Assembly: GCA_014874485.1 (NCBI GenBank)
Contig: JADBJK010000027.1
Location: 32,453 to 96,452 of the forward strand
From: Chloroflexota bacterium
GTDB lineage: Bacteria > Chloroflexota > Anaerolineae > DTLA01
Direction of reading: 5' to 3'
DNA length: 64,000 nt
In this document: one piece after another, positions 47,778 to 56,873 of the stretch
Position numbering within the stretch: the first letter of the stretch is position 1
Layout of the letters: each line of letters opens with the position of its first letter
Made by a program: the position numbers and the translations under genes
Notes under the pieces: model-generated
Database searches by the model: none
What the model was told of the DNA's origin: nothing
The model's input: only the letters and a program-made list of their open reading frames with translations

Positions 47778-49298
47778 CTACGTTTGCCTGATCCGTCCGT
47801 AGAGGAACGTAAGTTCACGCAAACGGGCCGCGATGGCGTCGGTCAGTGCGCCGGGGAGCACCCGCCAGCACCAGTTGGGAGCGCCCGAAGTGCCCGGCAG
47901 GTTCATGCGGGCCTCGTGCCCCAGGCTGAGCAGGTCCTGCGTGGTGGTCATGGCGGTGTTGGCGACCGACGCCCAGGCCAGGCGGATGAAGTCCCACGCG
48001 ATGTCGGAGCCGTCCACCGCCATGTACCGGCGGGCGTAGTCGCGCTCCTTCTCGGTGGACGTTACCTGATACCATCCCACAGTTGTATCGTTGTCGTGGG
48101 AACCGGTATACACCACGCAGTCGCGGGTGTAGTTGTGGGGCAGGAACGGGTCATCGGGGTCGCCGCCGAACGCGAATTGGAGAATCTTCATCCCTGGATA
48201 GCCGAACTCGGCCTTCAGGGCGTCCACGCCCGCACGGGATGCGTCGTCAAAGTCGCCCAGGTCTTCGGCAATGATGGCCACCTCGCCCAGCGCCTGGGTT
48301 ACGGCGTGGAACAGGTGCGAGCCCGGTCCGTAGAGCCAGCGGCCCACGACGGCGGTTTCCTGTCCCGCCGGGACCTCCCAGTAGTTGTAGAACCCGCGGA
48401 AATGATCAATGCGGATGACATCGGCCTGGGTGAACGCCATGCGGAACCGCGCGATCCACCAGGCGTAGCCGTTCTGGGCCATGACGTCCCAGCGGTAGAT
48501 GGGATGGCCCCAGAGTTGGCCGGTGGCGCTGAAGTAGTCGGGGGGCACGCCGGATACCACCGTCGGCTCCAGGTTTTCGTCCAGGTGGAACAGGTGCGGG
48601 TTGGCCCACACGTCGGTGCTGTCCCGCGCCACGTAGAGCGGGATGTCGCCGATGATGCGGATGCCCCGGTTGTTCGCGTATCGCTTGAGGCGCAGCCACT
48701 GGGTGAGGAACAGCCACTGGCGGTACTTCTGGGACTCGATGCGGTCGCGGAGGCGTTCGCGCCACTGTTGCAGCGCGTCCGGCTTGCGCTTGGCGATGTC
48801 CTCGTCCCACTCGTACCACGGGCGCAGGTTGTAGTGCTCTTTCAGCGCTGCGAACAACGCGTAATCTTCCAGCCAGTGCGCATTGTCGGCGCAGAAGGCG
48901 GCGAAGGCAGCGCGTTGCTCGTCCGTCGCGTGCGCTTGGAAGTGGGCGAACGACCGCTCCAGGAGGGCGGTCTTGTACGGGATCACGCGCCCGAAATCCA
49001 CTCGGTCGTCGGGGAACGAAGGCACATTCGCAATGTCCTCGGGCGCAATCAGCCAGTCTTCCAGCAGGAGGTCTGGGCTGATGAGCAGGGGGTTGCCCGC
49101 GAAGACGGACAGGCCCTGGTACGGCGAGTCGCCGAAGCCGGTGGGGCTGAGGGGCAGCACCTGCCAGTAGGATTGGCCCGCCGACGCAAGGAAGTCGGCG
49201 AACCGGTACGCCGAAGGCCCCATGTCGCCGATGCCGTAGCGGCTCGGCAGCGAGGTTGGATGCATGACGACACCACTGCAGCGTGGGAATCGGACCAT
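47778..49298 (-). CDS. malQ: 4-alpha-glucanotransferase
   Basis: 506 residues from the ATG at 49298, with AGGAGAG upstream; typical bacterial GH77 length. Catalytic residues are seen in IRIDHFRGFYNYW (nucleophile Asp), AIIAEDLGDFD (acid/base Glu) and GSHDNDTTVGWY (third Asp). The starting CSGVVMHPTSLPSRYGIGD is a family hallmark. It transfers maltooligosaccharide segments in glycogen and maltodextrin metabolism. It lies ten bases before the GntR gene, which is probably chance clustering. Confidence 0.96.
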   Translation of the reverse strand: MVRFPRCSGVVMHPTSLPSRYGIGDMGPSAYRFADFLASAGQSYWQVLPLSPTGFGDSPYQGLSVFAGNPLLISPDLLLEDWLIAPEDIANVPSFPDDRVDFGRVIPYKTALLERSFAHFQAHATDEQRAAFAAFCADNAHWLEDYALFAALKEHYNLRPWYEWDEDIAKRKPDALQQWRERLRDRIESQKYRQWLFLTQWLRLKRYANNRGIRIIGDIPLYVARDSTDVWANPHLFHLDENLEPTVVSGVPPDYFSATGQLWGHPIYRWDVMAQNGYAWWIARFRMAFTQADVIRIDHFRGFYNYWEVPAGQETAVVGRWLYGPGSHLFHAVTQALGEVAIIAEDLGDFDDASRAGVDALKAEFGYPGMKILQFAFGGDPDDPFLPHNYTRDCVVYTGSHDNDTTVGWYQVTSTEKERDYARRYMAVDGSDIAWDFIRLAWASVANTAMTTTQDLLSLGHEARMNLPGTSGAPNWCWRVLPGALTDAIAARLRELTFLYGRIRQT

Positions 49299-49324
49299 TG
49301 TGCTCTCCTCTTTGAAGTGGCTGT

Positions 49325-49354
49325 AGTTTACCATAGCGTGGCGGAAAAGTACAA
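49325..49354 (-). promoter_or_regulatory. Promoter of malQ
   Basis: On the minus strand, -35 TTGTAC (49349-49354), 18 bp, -10 TAAACT (49325-49330). Confidence 0.6.
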
Positions 49355-49401
49355 GTCCGTATCGTAGCCTCTGGTGTTGTGCAATCGCTCACAATCTCCA
49401 T

Positions 49402-49430
49402 TTGACGGCTTTTGCCCCCTGCGGTATAGT
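49402..49430 (+). promoter_or_regulatory. Strong promoter of gap
   Basis: -35 TTGACG (49402-49407), 17 bp, -10 TATAGT (49425-49430), divergent from the malQ promoter. Confidence 0.75.
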
Positions 49431-49478
49431 TACCGAAAGCCCGGCGCGGGCGCGCCTCGCTGAAACCACGGCAAGGCG

Positions 49479-49528
49479 TAGAATCACCGTCGGCACCGGG
49501 CGTCGCAGGCGGAAGCCAGGAGATTCTA
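49479..49528 (+). promoter_or_regulatory. Structured leader of gap
   Basis: TAGAATC (49479-49485) and GATTCTA (49522-49528) are perfectly complementary and would enclose a 36-base, GC-rich loop 20 bases before the gap start. It could control translation or stability. It matches no riboswitch I recognise. Confidence 0.4.
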
Positions 49529-49547
49529 TCCATACGAGGAGGTTCAC

Positions 49548-50546
49548 ATGGGTAACATTGCAATTCACGGGTTTGGCAGGATTGGCCGGTCCGCGCTGAA
49601 GGCGGCCCTCAACGGCGGGCTGTTTGTGCCGGTATCCATCTCTGACATCAAGGACGTGCCGACGCTGGCCGCCTTGTTTGCCGTGGACACCAACTATGGC
49701 CGCTGGCACGAACCGGTGCAGGCCGAGAACAACGCCTTCATCATCGGGGGGCGGAAGATCGCCTACTACAACACGATGGAGGCGCTTCCCGACTGGGGCG
49801 CGCTGGGCGTGGACCTGGTGGTGGACTGCACGGGCCGCGCCACGGTGAGGGCGGGCGCGCAGGCCCACCTGGACCGCGGGGCGAAGCGCGTCCTGGTCAG
49901 CGCACCGAGCAAGTCGCTGCAGGATGCCGATGCCGTCCTGCTGCCCGGCATCAACGCGGAGCAGTACGACCCCGACAAGCACCGCATCATCAGCATGGCC
50001 AGTTGCACGACGAACGCCCTCGCGCCGGTAGTGAAGGTGCTGCGGGAAAACTTCGGCATCAAGAGCGGCTTCTTCTCCACGGTGCACGCCTACACCAACT
50101 CCCAGTCGCTGACCGACCAGCCGATGAAGGACCGCCGCGATTCGTGGGCCGCCGCCGAGAACATCATCCCGTCCTCGTCGGGCGCAGCGAAGGCGCTCAA
50201 CTTCATCTGGCCGGACCTGAAGATGACCGGCAAAGCCTACCGCGTCCCCGTGCGCACGGGCAGCATCGCCGAGGTCAACGCGATCCTGGAGCGGCCGGTA
50301 ACCGCCGACGAGGTGCGCAACGCCTTCCGCGAGGCGGCCGCTCGCCCGCCGCTGAAGGGCATCATGGACGTGCTGGAGGAGGAATGGGCCTCTTGCCGTA
50401 TCGTGGGGGATTCCCACTCGTCCATCGTTGACCTCCCGCTGGTGCAGGTCATGGACGGCACGCTCGTTTCGGTTGCGGCTTGGTACGACAACGAGATGGG
50501 CTACTCCACGCGCCTGGCCGAGATGGCGGCCTTCCTCGCGAAGTAG
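49548..50546 (+). CDS. gap: Type I glyceraldehyde-3-phosphate dehydrogenase
   Basis: 332 residues, family length. The ATG follows GAGGAGG. N-terminal Rossmann motif IHGFGRIGRSALKAAL, catalytic Cys in ASCTTNALAPV, His in STVHAYTNSQ and the C-terminal WYDNEMGYS are all present. It converts glyceraldehyde-3-phosphate to 1,3-bisphosphoglycerate with NAD(P). The position following the first strand is not the usual glycolytic Asp signature, so coenzyme preference is uncertain. It is monocistronic, with a promoter, leader and terminator. Confidence 0.96.
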   Translation: MGNIAIHGFGRIGRSALKAALNGGLFVPVSISDIKDVPTLAALFAVDTNYGRWHEPVQAENNAFIIGGRKIAYYNTMEALPDWGALGVDLVVDCTGRATVRAGAQAHLDRGAKRVLVSAPSKSLQDADAVLLPGINAEQYDPDKHRIISMASCTTNALAPVVKVLRENFGIKSGFFSTVHAYTNSQSLTDQPMKDRRDSWAAAENIIPSSSGAAKALNFIWPDLKMTGKAYRVPVRTGSIAEVNAILERPVTADEVRNAFREAAARPPLKGIMDVLEEEWASCRIVGDSHSSIVDLPLVQVMDGTLVSVAAWYDNEMGYSTRLAEMAAFLAK

Positions 50547-50570
50547 CGACAGCACCAACACGACACAAGA

Positions 50571-50606
50571 CCGGGCAGGGGATTGCTCTCCTGCCCGGTT
50601 TCTCTT
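50571..50606 (+). terminator. Terminator of gap
   Basis: CCGGGCAGG pairs with CCTGCCCGG (50571-50579, 50590-50598), followed by TTTCTCTT. Confidence 0.85.
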
Positions 50607-50620
50607 GCCTGCCGGGGGCG

Positions 50621-51565
50621 TTACCCTAGCCGCGCGCCTTGCAGCGAGCGCTGCCCGGCCGAGAATTCCTTGCCGGTCATGCGTCGTTTGCCTTCCGGTT
50701 GGACCTCCAGCAGGAGCAGCGGCGTCGTACCCGTCCCCACCGCCGGGCCTTCCGGGTAGATGGCCACTTCGCCCGGTGCCGGAGACTGCGGCCTTCCCGC
50801 AGGCATGGGCATCGCGCGGTGAACGATGAGCCGCCGCCCGTTGAGGAACGTGTACGCCGAAGGCCACGGATTGAACGCGCGGACCTTTCTCCAGATCACC
50901 TCGGCCGGTTCGGTCCAGTCAATCAGCCCTGCCTCTTTGCCCACGCGATTGAACCAGGTAGCCTGACTGTGGTCCTGCGGGGCGGGCTGAATCTGGCCGG
51001 CGAGCCACCGCGGCAACGTCTCCACGATGAGCGCCGCGCCCAAATCCGCCAGTTTCCGCATGAGGCTCCCCGTCGTGTCGTCGGGCAGAATGGGCAGGGA
51101 TGTCTGGCTCAAGATGTCGCCGGCGTCCATTTCCTCGGCTACCAGGATGATGGTAACCCCGGTCTCGGTGTCGCCCGCGAGGATGGCGCTCATGGCGGGC
51201 GCTGCGCCCCTGTGGCGCGGGAGCAGGGACGGGTGGATGTTCAGGCTCTGGAACGGCGGCGCGGCGAAGACCTCCGGCGGGATCCACTGCCCGTATGCGG
51301 CCACGACGATGACGTCGGGGGCGAGGGCGTGGATTTGCGCGATGCTTTCGAGCGCACGCAGCCGGGCGGGTTGGAGCACGGGGACACCCAACGCCATCGC
51401 CGCCTCCTTGATGGGCGCAGGCCGCAGTTTCATCCCGCGCCCTGCGGGCCTGTCCGGTTGCGTAACCAGGGCAACCAGTTCGCCCCACGACTGCTGGTGC
51501 AGCGCCTGCAACGCAGGGACGCCAAAATCGCCGGAGCCCATGAACACAATGCGATACTTCGCCAT
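50621..51565 (-). CDS. fmt: Methionyl-tRNA formyltransferase
   Basis: 314 residues, family length. The ATG at 51565 opens VFMGSGDFGVPALQAL. The catalytic formyltransferase core has SLNIHPSLLPRHRGAAP (Asn, His) and MDAGDILSQ. The FMT C-terminal OB-like domain includes KVRAFNPWPSAYTF. It formylates initiator Met-tRNA. It is convergent with gap and has its own promoter, so it is not in the usual def-fmt operon here. Confidence 0.95.
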   Translation of the reverse strand: MAKYRIVFMGSGDFGVPALQALHQQSWGELVALVTQPDRPAGRGMKLRPAPIKEAAMALGVPVLQPARLRALESIAQIHALAPDVIVVAAYGQWIPPEVFAAPPFQSLNIHPSLLPRHRGAAPAMSAILAGDTETGVTIILVAEEMDAGDILSQTSLPILPDDTTGSLMRKLADLGAALIVETLPRWLAGQIQPAPQDHSQATWFNRVGKEAGLIDWTEPAEVIWRKVRAFNPWPSAYTFLNGRRLIVHRAMPMPAGRPQSPAPGEVAIYPEGPAVGTGTTPLLLLEVQPEGKRRMTGKEFSAGQRSLQGARLG

Positions 51566-51607
51566 ACGGTGCTTGTCCTCGCGTGAGAGTCATGCGGATT
51601 GGTGCGT

Positions 51608-51636
51608 ATGGTAGCACGGCCTGGGCCGCGCGTCAA
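51608..51636 (-). promoter_or_regulatory. Promoter of fmt
   Basis: On the minus strand, -35 TTGACG (51631-51636), 17 bp, -10 TACCAT (51608-51613). Confidence 0.65.
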
Positions 51637-51649
51637 CGGCGGGGGCGAC

Positions 51650-51806
51650 AGGGTGCATTCCAGTCCTGGGGCGAGAATGACCAAACATCGTTAGGTTGCC
51701 GAGCGGAATCTACCTCACCTATCCCCACCCCAGCCCTCCCCTTTCCTCTCCGCCCGCGGAGAGGAAAGGGGAGGGTGTGGGAGGGGTTAGGTGAGGTCAG
51801 ACAGAC
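51650..51806. repeat. Family C palindromic repeat (copy 2, inverted)
   Basis: Core 51712-51797 is the same element as 34327-34413 in the opposite orientation, with the hairpin stem CTCCCCTTTCCTCTCCGC and its complement. The flanking stretch 51650-51705 matches the region before 34475 in inverted form. Confidence 0.75.
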
Positions 51807-51819
51807 CCATCTCGGCTTT

Positions 51820-51847
51820 TTGACGACTAGGCACCGCGTGATATACT
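51820..51847 (+). promoter_or_regulatory. Promoter of the ABC importer operon
   Basis: -35 TTGACG (51820-51825), 16 bp, -10 TATACT (51842-51847), just after the family C repeat. Confidence 0.7.
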
Positions 51848-51853
51848 TGGCAG

Positions 51854-52052
51854 GTCTCTCACAGCAATACGCGCACGCACTCGTCTGTCCGCGCAGGGCG
51901 GCCTTACGCCCTCAGCGGGGACATTCCACCCATGCCATCGGGCGGGTGCACGAAAGGGGGTGGCGCAAGGCCGGAAAGTGCATTCGCAAGTCTCAGAGTA
52001 GCACAACTTGCATTCCACAAGTTCAACCTGCCATGGAGAGGATGGAGAGAGC
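51854..52052 (+). promoter_or_regulatory. ~200-base structured leader of the ABC importer operon
   Basis: Inverted repeats follow the promoter: GGGCG-GCCTTA-CGCCC inside GTCC...GGAC; two competing stems, CCACCC with GGGTGG or CACCC with GGGTG, which share CACCC; and AACTTG-CATTCCA-CAAGTT close to the start codon. The competing stems could form a switch. I cannot match it to a known class. Confidence 0.35.
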
Positions 52053-53726
52053 ATGAGAACACTGGCAAGAGTGGGCATCGGCCTCATGGCCGCTGCTTTG
52101 CTGGCCGGGCTGATGGCGGCTTGCGGCCCCACGCCCACGCCAGAGACAATCGTGGTCAAGGAGACCGTCCCTGTCAAGCAGACTGAACAGGTTGTGGTTA
52201 CGGCAACCCCCGCTCCCAAGGGCGGCAAAATCACCTACGGCCTCACCCTCGTGGTCTCGGCCATTGACCCTCACCAGGGCCTTTCGTCGGAGTTGGGCAT
52301 CTTCCTGACGAGCGTGTACGACCCCCTGGTGTGGCAGACACCGGAGGGCAAGTTCGTCCCCGGCCTGGCCGAGCGGTGGGAAATCTCGCCCGACGGCAAG
52401 GTGTACACGTTCTACCTTCGCAAAGGGGTGAAGTTTCACGACGGGACGCCGTTCAACGCGGAGGCGGTGAAGTTCAGCCTGGACCGCATTGTGGACCCCA
52501 ACCTCAAGTCCCAGAAGGCGATCAACATGCTGGGCTCCTACGACCACACCGAGGTCGTTGACGAGTACACCGCCAAGGTCTATCTGAAGGAACCGTATGC
52601 GCCCTTCCTGGACTCGGTCAGCCAGGTGTACATCGCCATGGTATCGCCCACTGCGGTGCAGAAGTGGGGCACCGACTACCGCGATCACCAGGTGGGCACC
52701 GGCCCGTTCATGATAAAGGAATACGTGGCGAAAGACCACATCACGCTGGTCAAGAACCCGGACTACAACTGGGCGCCGGAGTTCATGGGCCACCAAGGCC
52801 CCGCCTACCTGGATGAGATCACGTTCCGGTTCTATCCCGATGCCGCCACGCGAGCGCCGGCCCTGGAGGCGGGCGAGGCCGACGTGATGGGCGAAGTGCC
52901 GCCTCAGGATGCGACGCGGCTCCAGGCCAGCGGCAAGTTCGTGCTGATGCCCACGAAGATACCGGGGCAATCGCTGCAGTTCTTCCTGAACACGCAGAAG
53001 TTCCCCACCGACGACCTGCGCGTGCGACAGGCGATGCTCTACGCGGTGGACCGCGAGGCCATCGTCAACGCCGTGTTCCGCGCGTTCTCGCCGGTGGCCT
53101 GGGGGCCTTTGAGCGCGGCCACGCCGTTCTACTCCAGGGTCGTGGAGGGCACGTATGCCTACGACCTGAACAAGGCCAAAGCCTTGATGGCCGAGGCGGG
53201 CTTCCGCGACACCAACGGCGACGGAATCGTGGAGAAAGACGGGCGGCCTGCCGAGGTGGATCTGCTGCTCATGAGTTGGGGCAACGTCCCCGAGGTGGGC
53301 CAGATGATCCAGGCTATGCTCCGCCAGATCGGCATCAATGCCAAGACGCAATTGCTCACGTATCCTGCGGCCGTGCAGGCGGCGCGCGAGGGCCAGCACA
53401 ACATGATCCCGCAGGCGGTGAGTTCCACCGACCCGGACATCCTGCGGACGTTCTTCCACTCGCGGAACATCGCGGCCGGCCTCAACTGGGCCAAGTTCAG
53501 CGACGCCGAGATGGACGCGTGGCTGGACGACGCGGTCCGCACCACCGACCCGGCCAAGCGTGCCGAACTGTACGAGCGCGTCCAGAAGAAAATCATGGAC
53601 GAAGCCCTCATCATCCCCATTCGCGACTATGTGAATCTCAACGTGGCCAGCGTGCGGGTGAAGGGCTTGCGATACTCGCTCCAGGGTTGGTTCCCCTGGC
53701 TCTATGACGTGTACGTAGAGCCGTAG
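52053..53726 (+). CDS. Peptide/nickel-type ABC transporter substrate-binding lipoprotein
   Basis: 557 residues from the ATG at 52053, with GGAGAGAG upstream. The lipobox LMAACGPT gives Cys24, followed by a short Thr/Pro/Val linker. The family 5 binding-protein fold is recognised by DPLVWQTPEGKFVPGLAERW, FHDGTPFNAEAVKFSLDRI and the YAVDREAIVNAVF block. It captures peptides or similar solutes on the outer face and delivers them to the two permeases encoded 88 and 1,036 bases downstream. The following M20 amidohydrolase gene suggests an N-acylated amino acid or peptide substrate. Confidence 0.94.
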   Translation: MRTLARVGIGLMAAALLAGLMAACGPTPTPETIVVKETVPVKQTEQVVVTATPAPKGGKITYGLTLVVSAIDPHQGLSSELGIFLTSVYDPLVWQTPEGKFVPGLAERWEISPDGKVYTFYLRKGVKFHDGTPFNAEAVKFSLDRIVDPNLKSQKAINMLGSYDHTEVVDEYTAKVYLKEPYAPFLDSVSQVYIAMVSPTAVQKWGTDYRDHQVGTGPFMIKEYVAKDHITLVKNPDYNWAPEFMGHQGPAYLDEITFRFYPDAATRAPALEAGEADVMGEVPPQDATRLQASGKFVLMPTKIPGQSLQFFLNTQKFPTDDLRVRQAMLYAVDREAIVNAVFRAFSPVAWGPLSAATPFYSRVVEGTYAYDLNKAKALMAEAGFRDTNGDGIVEKDGRPAEVDLLLMSWGNVPEVGQMIQAMLRQIGINAKTQLLTYPAAVQAAREGQHNMIPQAVSSTDPDILRTFFHSRNIAAGLNWAKFSDAEMDAWLDDAVRTTDPAKRAELYERVQKKIMDEALIIPIRDYVNLNVASVRVKGLRYSLQGWFPWLYDVYVEP

Positions 53727-53814
53727 GGGGCACGTCGCAGAGCATCGTGGTCCTCGGGCGCGGCGCGAGGTTACCCAATCCGCGCCCGAGGGCAATGGGA
53801 CTCCGGGGGAGATC

Positions 53815-54741
53815 GTGCTTCGCTATGTGCAGCGCCGTCTACTCATAGCCATCCCGGTCATGCTGGGCGTGGCGACCATCGCGTTCGCCCTGATGCACCT
53901 GCTGCCGGGCGATCCGGCCGAGGTGATGCTCGCCCAGTCCGGCGGCCAGGCCGAAACGCTGGCGCGGCTGCGGCATCAACTGGGGCTGGACTTGCCCCTG
54001 CATGTGCAGTACTTCCGCTTCCTCCAGAACCTGCTGCGCGGCGACTTCGGCGAGTCCATCTGGCTGCGCAAGCCGGTGTCGGAGATACTCCTGCAGCAAC
54101 TGCCCGCCACGCTGGAACTGGCCGTCGCGGCGATGCTGCTGGCGATCCTGGGCGGGATTTCCATGGGCCTCCTGGCGGCGCTGAACCACAACTCCTGGCT
54201 GGACCGGTTGGTGATGGTCATCTCTTCCGTTGGGATTTCCATGCCCATCTTCTGGTCGTCGCTGCTGGGCATCTACCTGTTCGCGGCGCAATTGCACTGG
54301 CTCCCCGCCACCGGCCAGGGTGATTTGAAGCACCTGATTCTGCCCGCCGCCGTGCTGGGCTACGGAGCAGCCGGTTCCGTCGCCCGGCTCATGCGCTCCA
54401 GCATGTTGGAAGTCCTCGGCCAGGAGTACATCACCGCGGCAATGGCGAAGGGGTTGTTCTGGCGGGTGGTGGTGCTGCGGCATGCGCTGAAGAACGCGCT
54501 GATTCCAGTCGTAACGATGCTCGGCCTGCAATTTGGCGGCCTGCTGGGCGGGGCGGTCATCACCGAGACCGTGTTCTCCCGCCAGGGGCTGGGACGCACG
54601 ATGGTGGATGCCATCGTGTGGAAGGATTTCCCGCTGGTGCAGGGCGGTGTGATGCTGATTGCGGGCATGTACGTACTGGTGAACCTGCTGGTGGACATCT
54701 CTTATGGATTCATTGACCCGCGCATTCGCCACGAGGCGTAG
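53815..54741 (+). CDS. ABC transporter permease, DppB type
   Basis: 308 residues from a GTG start with GGGGGAG upstream. Six membrane helices. The N-terminal MLRYVQRRLLIAIPVMLGV and the EAA loop (EYITAAMAKGLFWRVVVLRHALKNALIP) are characteristic of DppB permeases. It pairs with the DppC-type permease encoded 21 bases on. No ATPase gene is present, so nucleotide-binding subunits must come from elsewhere. Confidence 0.94.
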   Translation: MLRYVQRRLLIAIPVMLGVATIAFALMHLLPGDPAEVMLAQSGGQAETLARLRHQLGLDLPLHVQYFRFLQNLLRGDFGESIWLRKPVSEILLQQLPATLELAVAAMLLAILGGISMGLLAALNHNSWLDRLVMVISSVGISMPIFWSSLLGIYLFAAQLHWLPATGQGDLKHLILPAAVLGYGAAGSVARLMRSSMLEVLGQEYITAAMAKGLFWRVVVLRHALKNALIPVVTMLGLQFGGLLGGAVITETVFSRQGLGRTMVDAIVWKDFPLVQGGVMLIAGMYVLVNLLVDISYGFIDPRIRHEA

Positions 54742-54762
54742 GCTAGGGAGGCCGAGCCCGCC

Positions 54763-55659
54763 ATGACCGGAGATCGCAAGCCCGCTGCAATAGTCCGAGG
54801 AGCATTGCCTGGGCCGCGGTCGCCGTGGGCTGTGGCGCTCGCCCGCCTGGGGCGCAGCAGGGTTGCGCTGGCGGGGCTGGCGGTTCTGCTGGTCATGGGC
54901 CTGCTCGCCCTGCTGGCCCCGTGGATCGCGCCCTACGACCCGCTCGCCATAGACCTGCCCAACCAGTTGCAGCCACCCGGCCCCGACCACTGGCTGGGCA
55001 CCGACCTGCTGGGGCGGGACATTCTCTCCCGTCTCCTCTATGGCGGGCGTGCCACGCTGGTAACGGCGCTGGCGGCGGTGGTCATCTCGGCGGTGCTCGG
55101 CGTATCGCTGGGGTTGGTCTCCGGCTTCTACGGCGGGCTGGTGGATTCCTGCATCATGCGGCTTGTGGACATGCTGCTGGCATTCCCCCGCATTCTGCTG
55201 GCGCTCACGGTGGTGGCGTTGCTCGGGGTCGGGCTTGGGAACGTGATGGTGGCCGTGGGCATCGCCGGCATATCGGGCTATGCGCGCGTCGTGCGCGGCG
55301 TAGTCCTGAGCACGCGGGAGCAGGTGTATGTGGAGGCAGCGCGGCTAGTGGGTTGCAAGAACGGGCGAATCCTGCTCCGCCACGTGCTGCCCAACGTCCT
55401 GGCTCCGGTGATCGTGCTGGCGACGGTGGACATCGCCCACGCGCTCCTGAGCGCATCATCGCTGAGTTTCCTGGGGCTGGGGGCACAGCCGCCCACGCCC
55501 GAATGGGGGCTGATGCTGAACGAAGGCCGGGCCTATCTCCGCGTTGCGCCCTGGGTTACCACGGTGCCCGGCCTGACCATCATGCTCACCGTCTTGAGCG
55601 TCAACGTGTTTGGCGACGGCTTGCGGGATGCGTTGGATCCCAGGTTGCGGTTAGGGTGA
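54763..55659 (+). CDS. ABC transporter permease, DppC type
   Basis: 298 residues. An N-terminal cytosolic extension, then six helices. The HWLGTDLLGRDILSRLLYG motif and the EAA loop (YVEAARLVGCKNGRILLRHVLPN) are those of DppC. The stop overlaps the ATG of the M20 gene (TGATG), which couples the two. Confidence 0.94.
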   Translation: MTGDRKPAAIVRGALPGPRSPWAVALARLGRSRVALAGLAVLLVMGLLALLAPWIAPYDPLAIDLPNQLQPPGPDHWLGTDLLGRDILSRLLYGGRATLVTALAAVVISAVLGVSLGLVSGFYGGLVDSCIMRLVDMLLAFPRILLALTVVALLGVGLGNVMVAVGIAGISGYARVVRGVVLSTREQVYVEAARLVGCKNGRILLRHVLPNVLAPVIVLATVDIAHALLSASSLSFLGLGAQPPTPEWGLMLNEGRAYLRVAPWVTTVPGLTIMLTVLSVNVFGDGLRDALDPRLRLG

Positions 55660-56834
55660 TGCGTATGACGACCTACATGTGGTTGCTGGAACGCGCAAGA
55701 CAATTGGAACCCAGGCTGCGGGACATCCGCCGCCGACTGCATCGGTGGCCCGAATTGGGGTTCCAGGAGTTTCAGACGGCCAACCTGATTGCCGAAACTC
55801 TGTCCTCGCTTGGAGTGCCTTTCCGCTCGGGGGTCGGTCGGACGGGAGTTGTGGCCTCTCTCGGCAGCGGGGCGCCGACCATCGCCCTCCGCGCCGACAT
55901 GGACGCGCTGCCCATCCAGGAGAAGACCGGCCTCCCCTACGCCTCGCAGGTGCCTGGGGTCATGCACGCATGCGGGCACGATGCCCACGTTGCCGCGCTG
56001 CTGGGGGCTGCCATGCTGCTCCGCGACGCCGACCTCCGCGGCAGCGTGCGCCTCATCTTCCAGCCCGCCGAGGAGACGGTGGACGAGGAGGGCCGTAGCG
56101 GGGCCGACCGCATGGTGGAGGCGGGTGTGCTGGACGGCGTGGACGCCATCGCGGCGAGCCATGTCGTGGTGGACGAGCCGGTGGGCACGGTCCTCGTGTC
56201 CAGCGGGCCGATTCTGGCGGCGACGGACGCGTTCCAACTTGCCATTTTGGGGTCTGCGGCGCACGGCGCGTATCCGCACAAGGGCATTGATGCCATTGTG
56301 CTGGCGGCTCAAGTCGTGAACGCGATCCAGAGCATCGTGGCGCGGCGCATAGATCCCATGGAGGCCGGCGTCATCACGGTCGGCACCATCTCCGGCGGGC
56401 GCAAAGCGAACGTCATCGCCGACCGAGTGGAACTCACGGGGACCATCCGCAGTTTCAGCCCGACGGTGCGCAGGCAGATCGCCGAAAGCCTGAGGGAGGC
56501 GTGCGAACTGGTGCGCGCGCAGAAGGGCGATTACGTCCTGGAAATCTCGCAGGGGCACCCCACCACGGTCAACGATGCCGCCCTCGCTGCCCTGGTGGAG
56601 CGCGTCGCGGCGGATATGGGCCTGGAGGTGCGCCCCGAAGTCCCCAGCCCGGTGTCCGAGGACTTCAGCCTGTACACTCAGCATGTCCCTGGGGTCTACT
56701 TCCTGGTCGGCGCAGCGCCCGAAGAAGGCCCCCGCCGCCAGGCTCACAGTTCGCGCTTTGACCTGGACGAGCGCGCGTTGCCCGTTGCCGCAGCCATGCT
56801 CGCAGGGACGGCGCTGGAGTTCCTGTCTGCCTGA
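55659..56834 (+). CDS. M20-family amidohydrolase (hippurate hydrolase/IAA-amino acid hydrolase type)
   Basis: 391 residues. Start ATG 55659 overlaps the permease stop; ATG 55665 is an alternative. Metal ligands and core motifs are visible: ALRADMDALPIQE, HACGHDAHVAALLG, FQPAEETVDEEG (catalytic Glu) and FLVGAAPEEGPRRQAHS. The dimerisation domain in the middle has AAHGAYPHKGIDAIVLAA. No signal peptide, so it is cytosolic. It would hydrolyse an imported N-acyl amino acid or peptide. Placement in the importer operon supports this. Confidence 0.92.
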   Translation: MRMTTYMWLLERARQLEPRLRDIRRRLHRWPELGFQEFQTANLIAETLSSLGVPFRSGVGRTGVVASLGSGAPTIALRADMDALPIQEKTGLPYASQVPGVMHACGHDAHVAALLGAAMLLRDADLRGSVRLIFQPAEETVDEEGRSGADRMVEAGVLDGVDAIAASHVVVDEPVGTVLVSSGPILAATDAFQLAILGSAAHGAYPHKGIDAIVLAAQVVNAIQSIVARRIDPMEAGVITVGTISGGRKANVIADRVELTGTIRSFSPTVRRQIAESLREACELVRAQKGDYVLEISQGHPTTVNDAALAALVERVAADMGLEVRPEVPSPVSEDFSLYTQHVPGVYFLVGAAPEEGPRRQAHSSRFDLDERALPVAAAMLAGTALEFLSA

Positions 56835-56873
56835 TGGCGCCCTCCGCGTGAGCAGGTGCGCTGGCGAAAAGTG

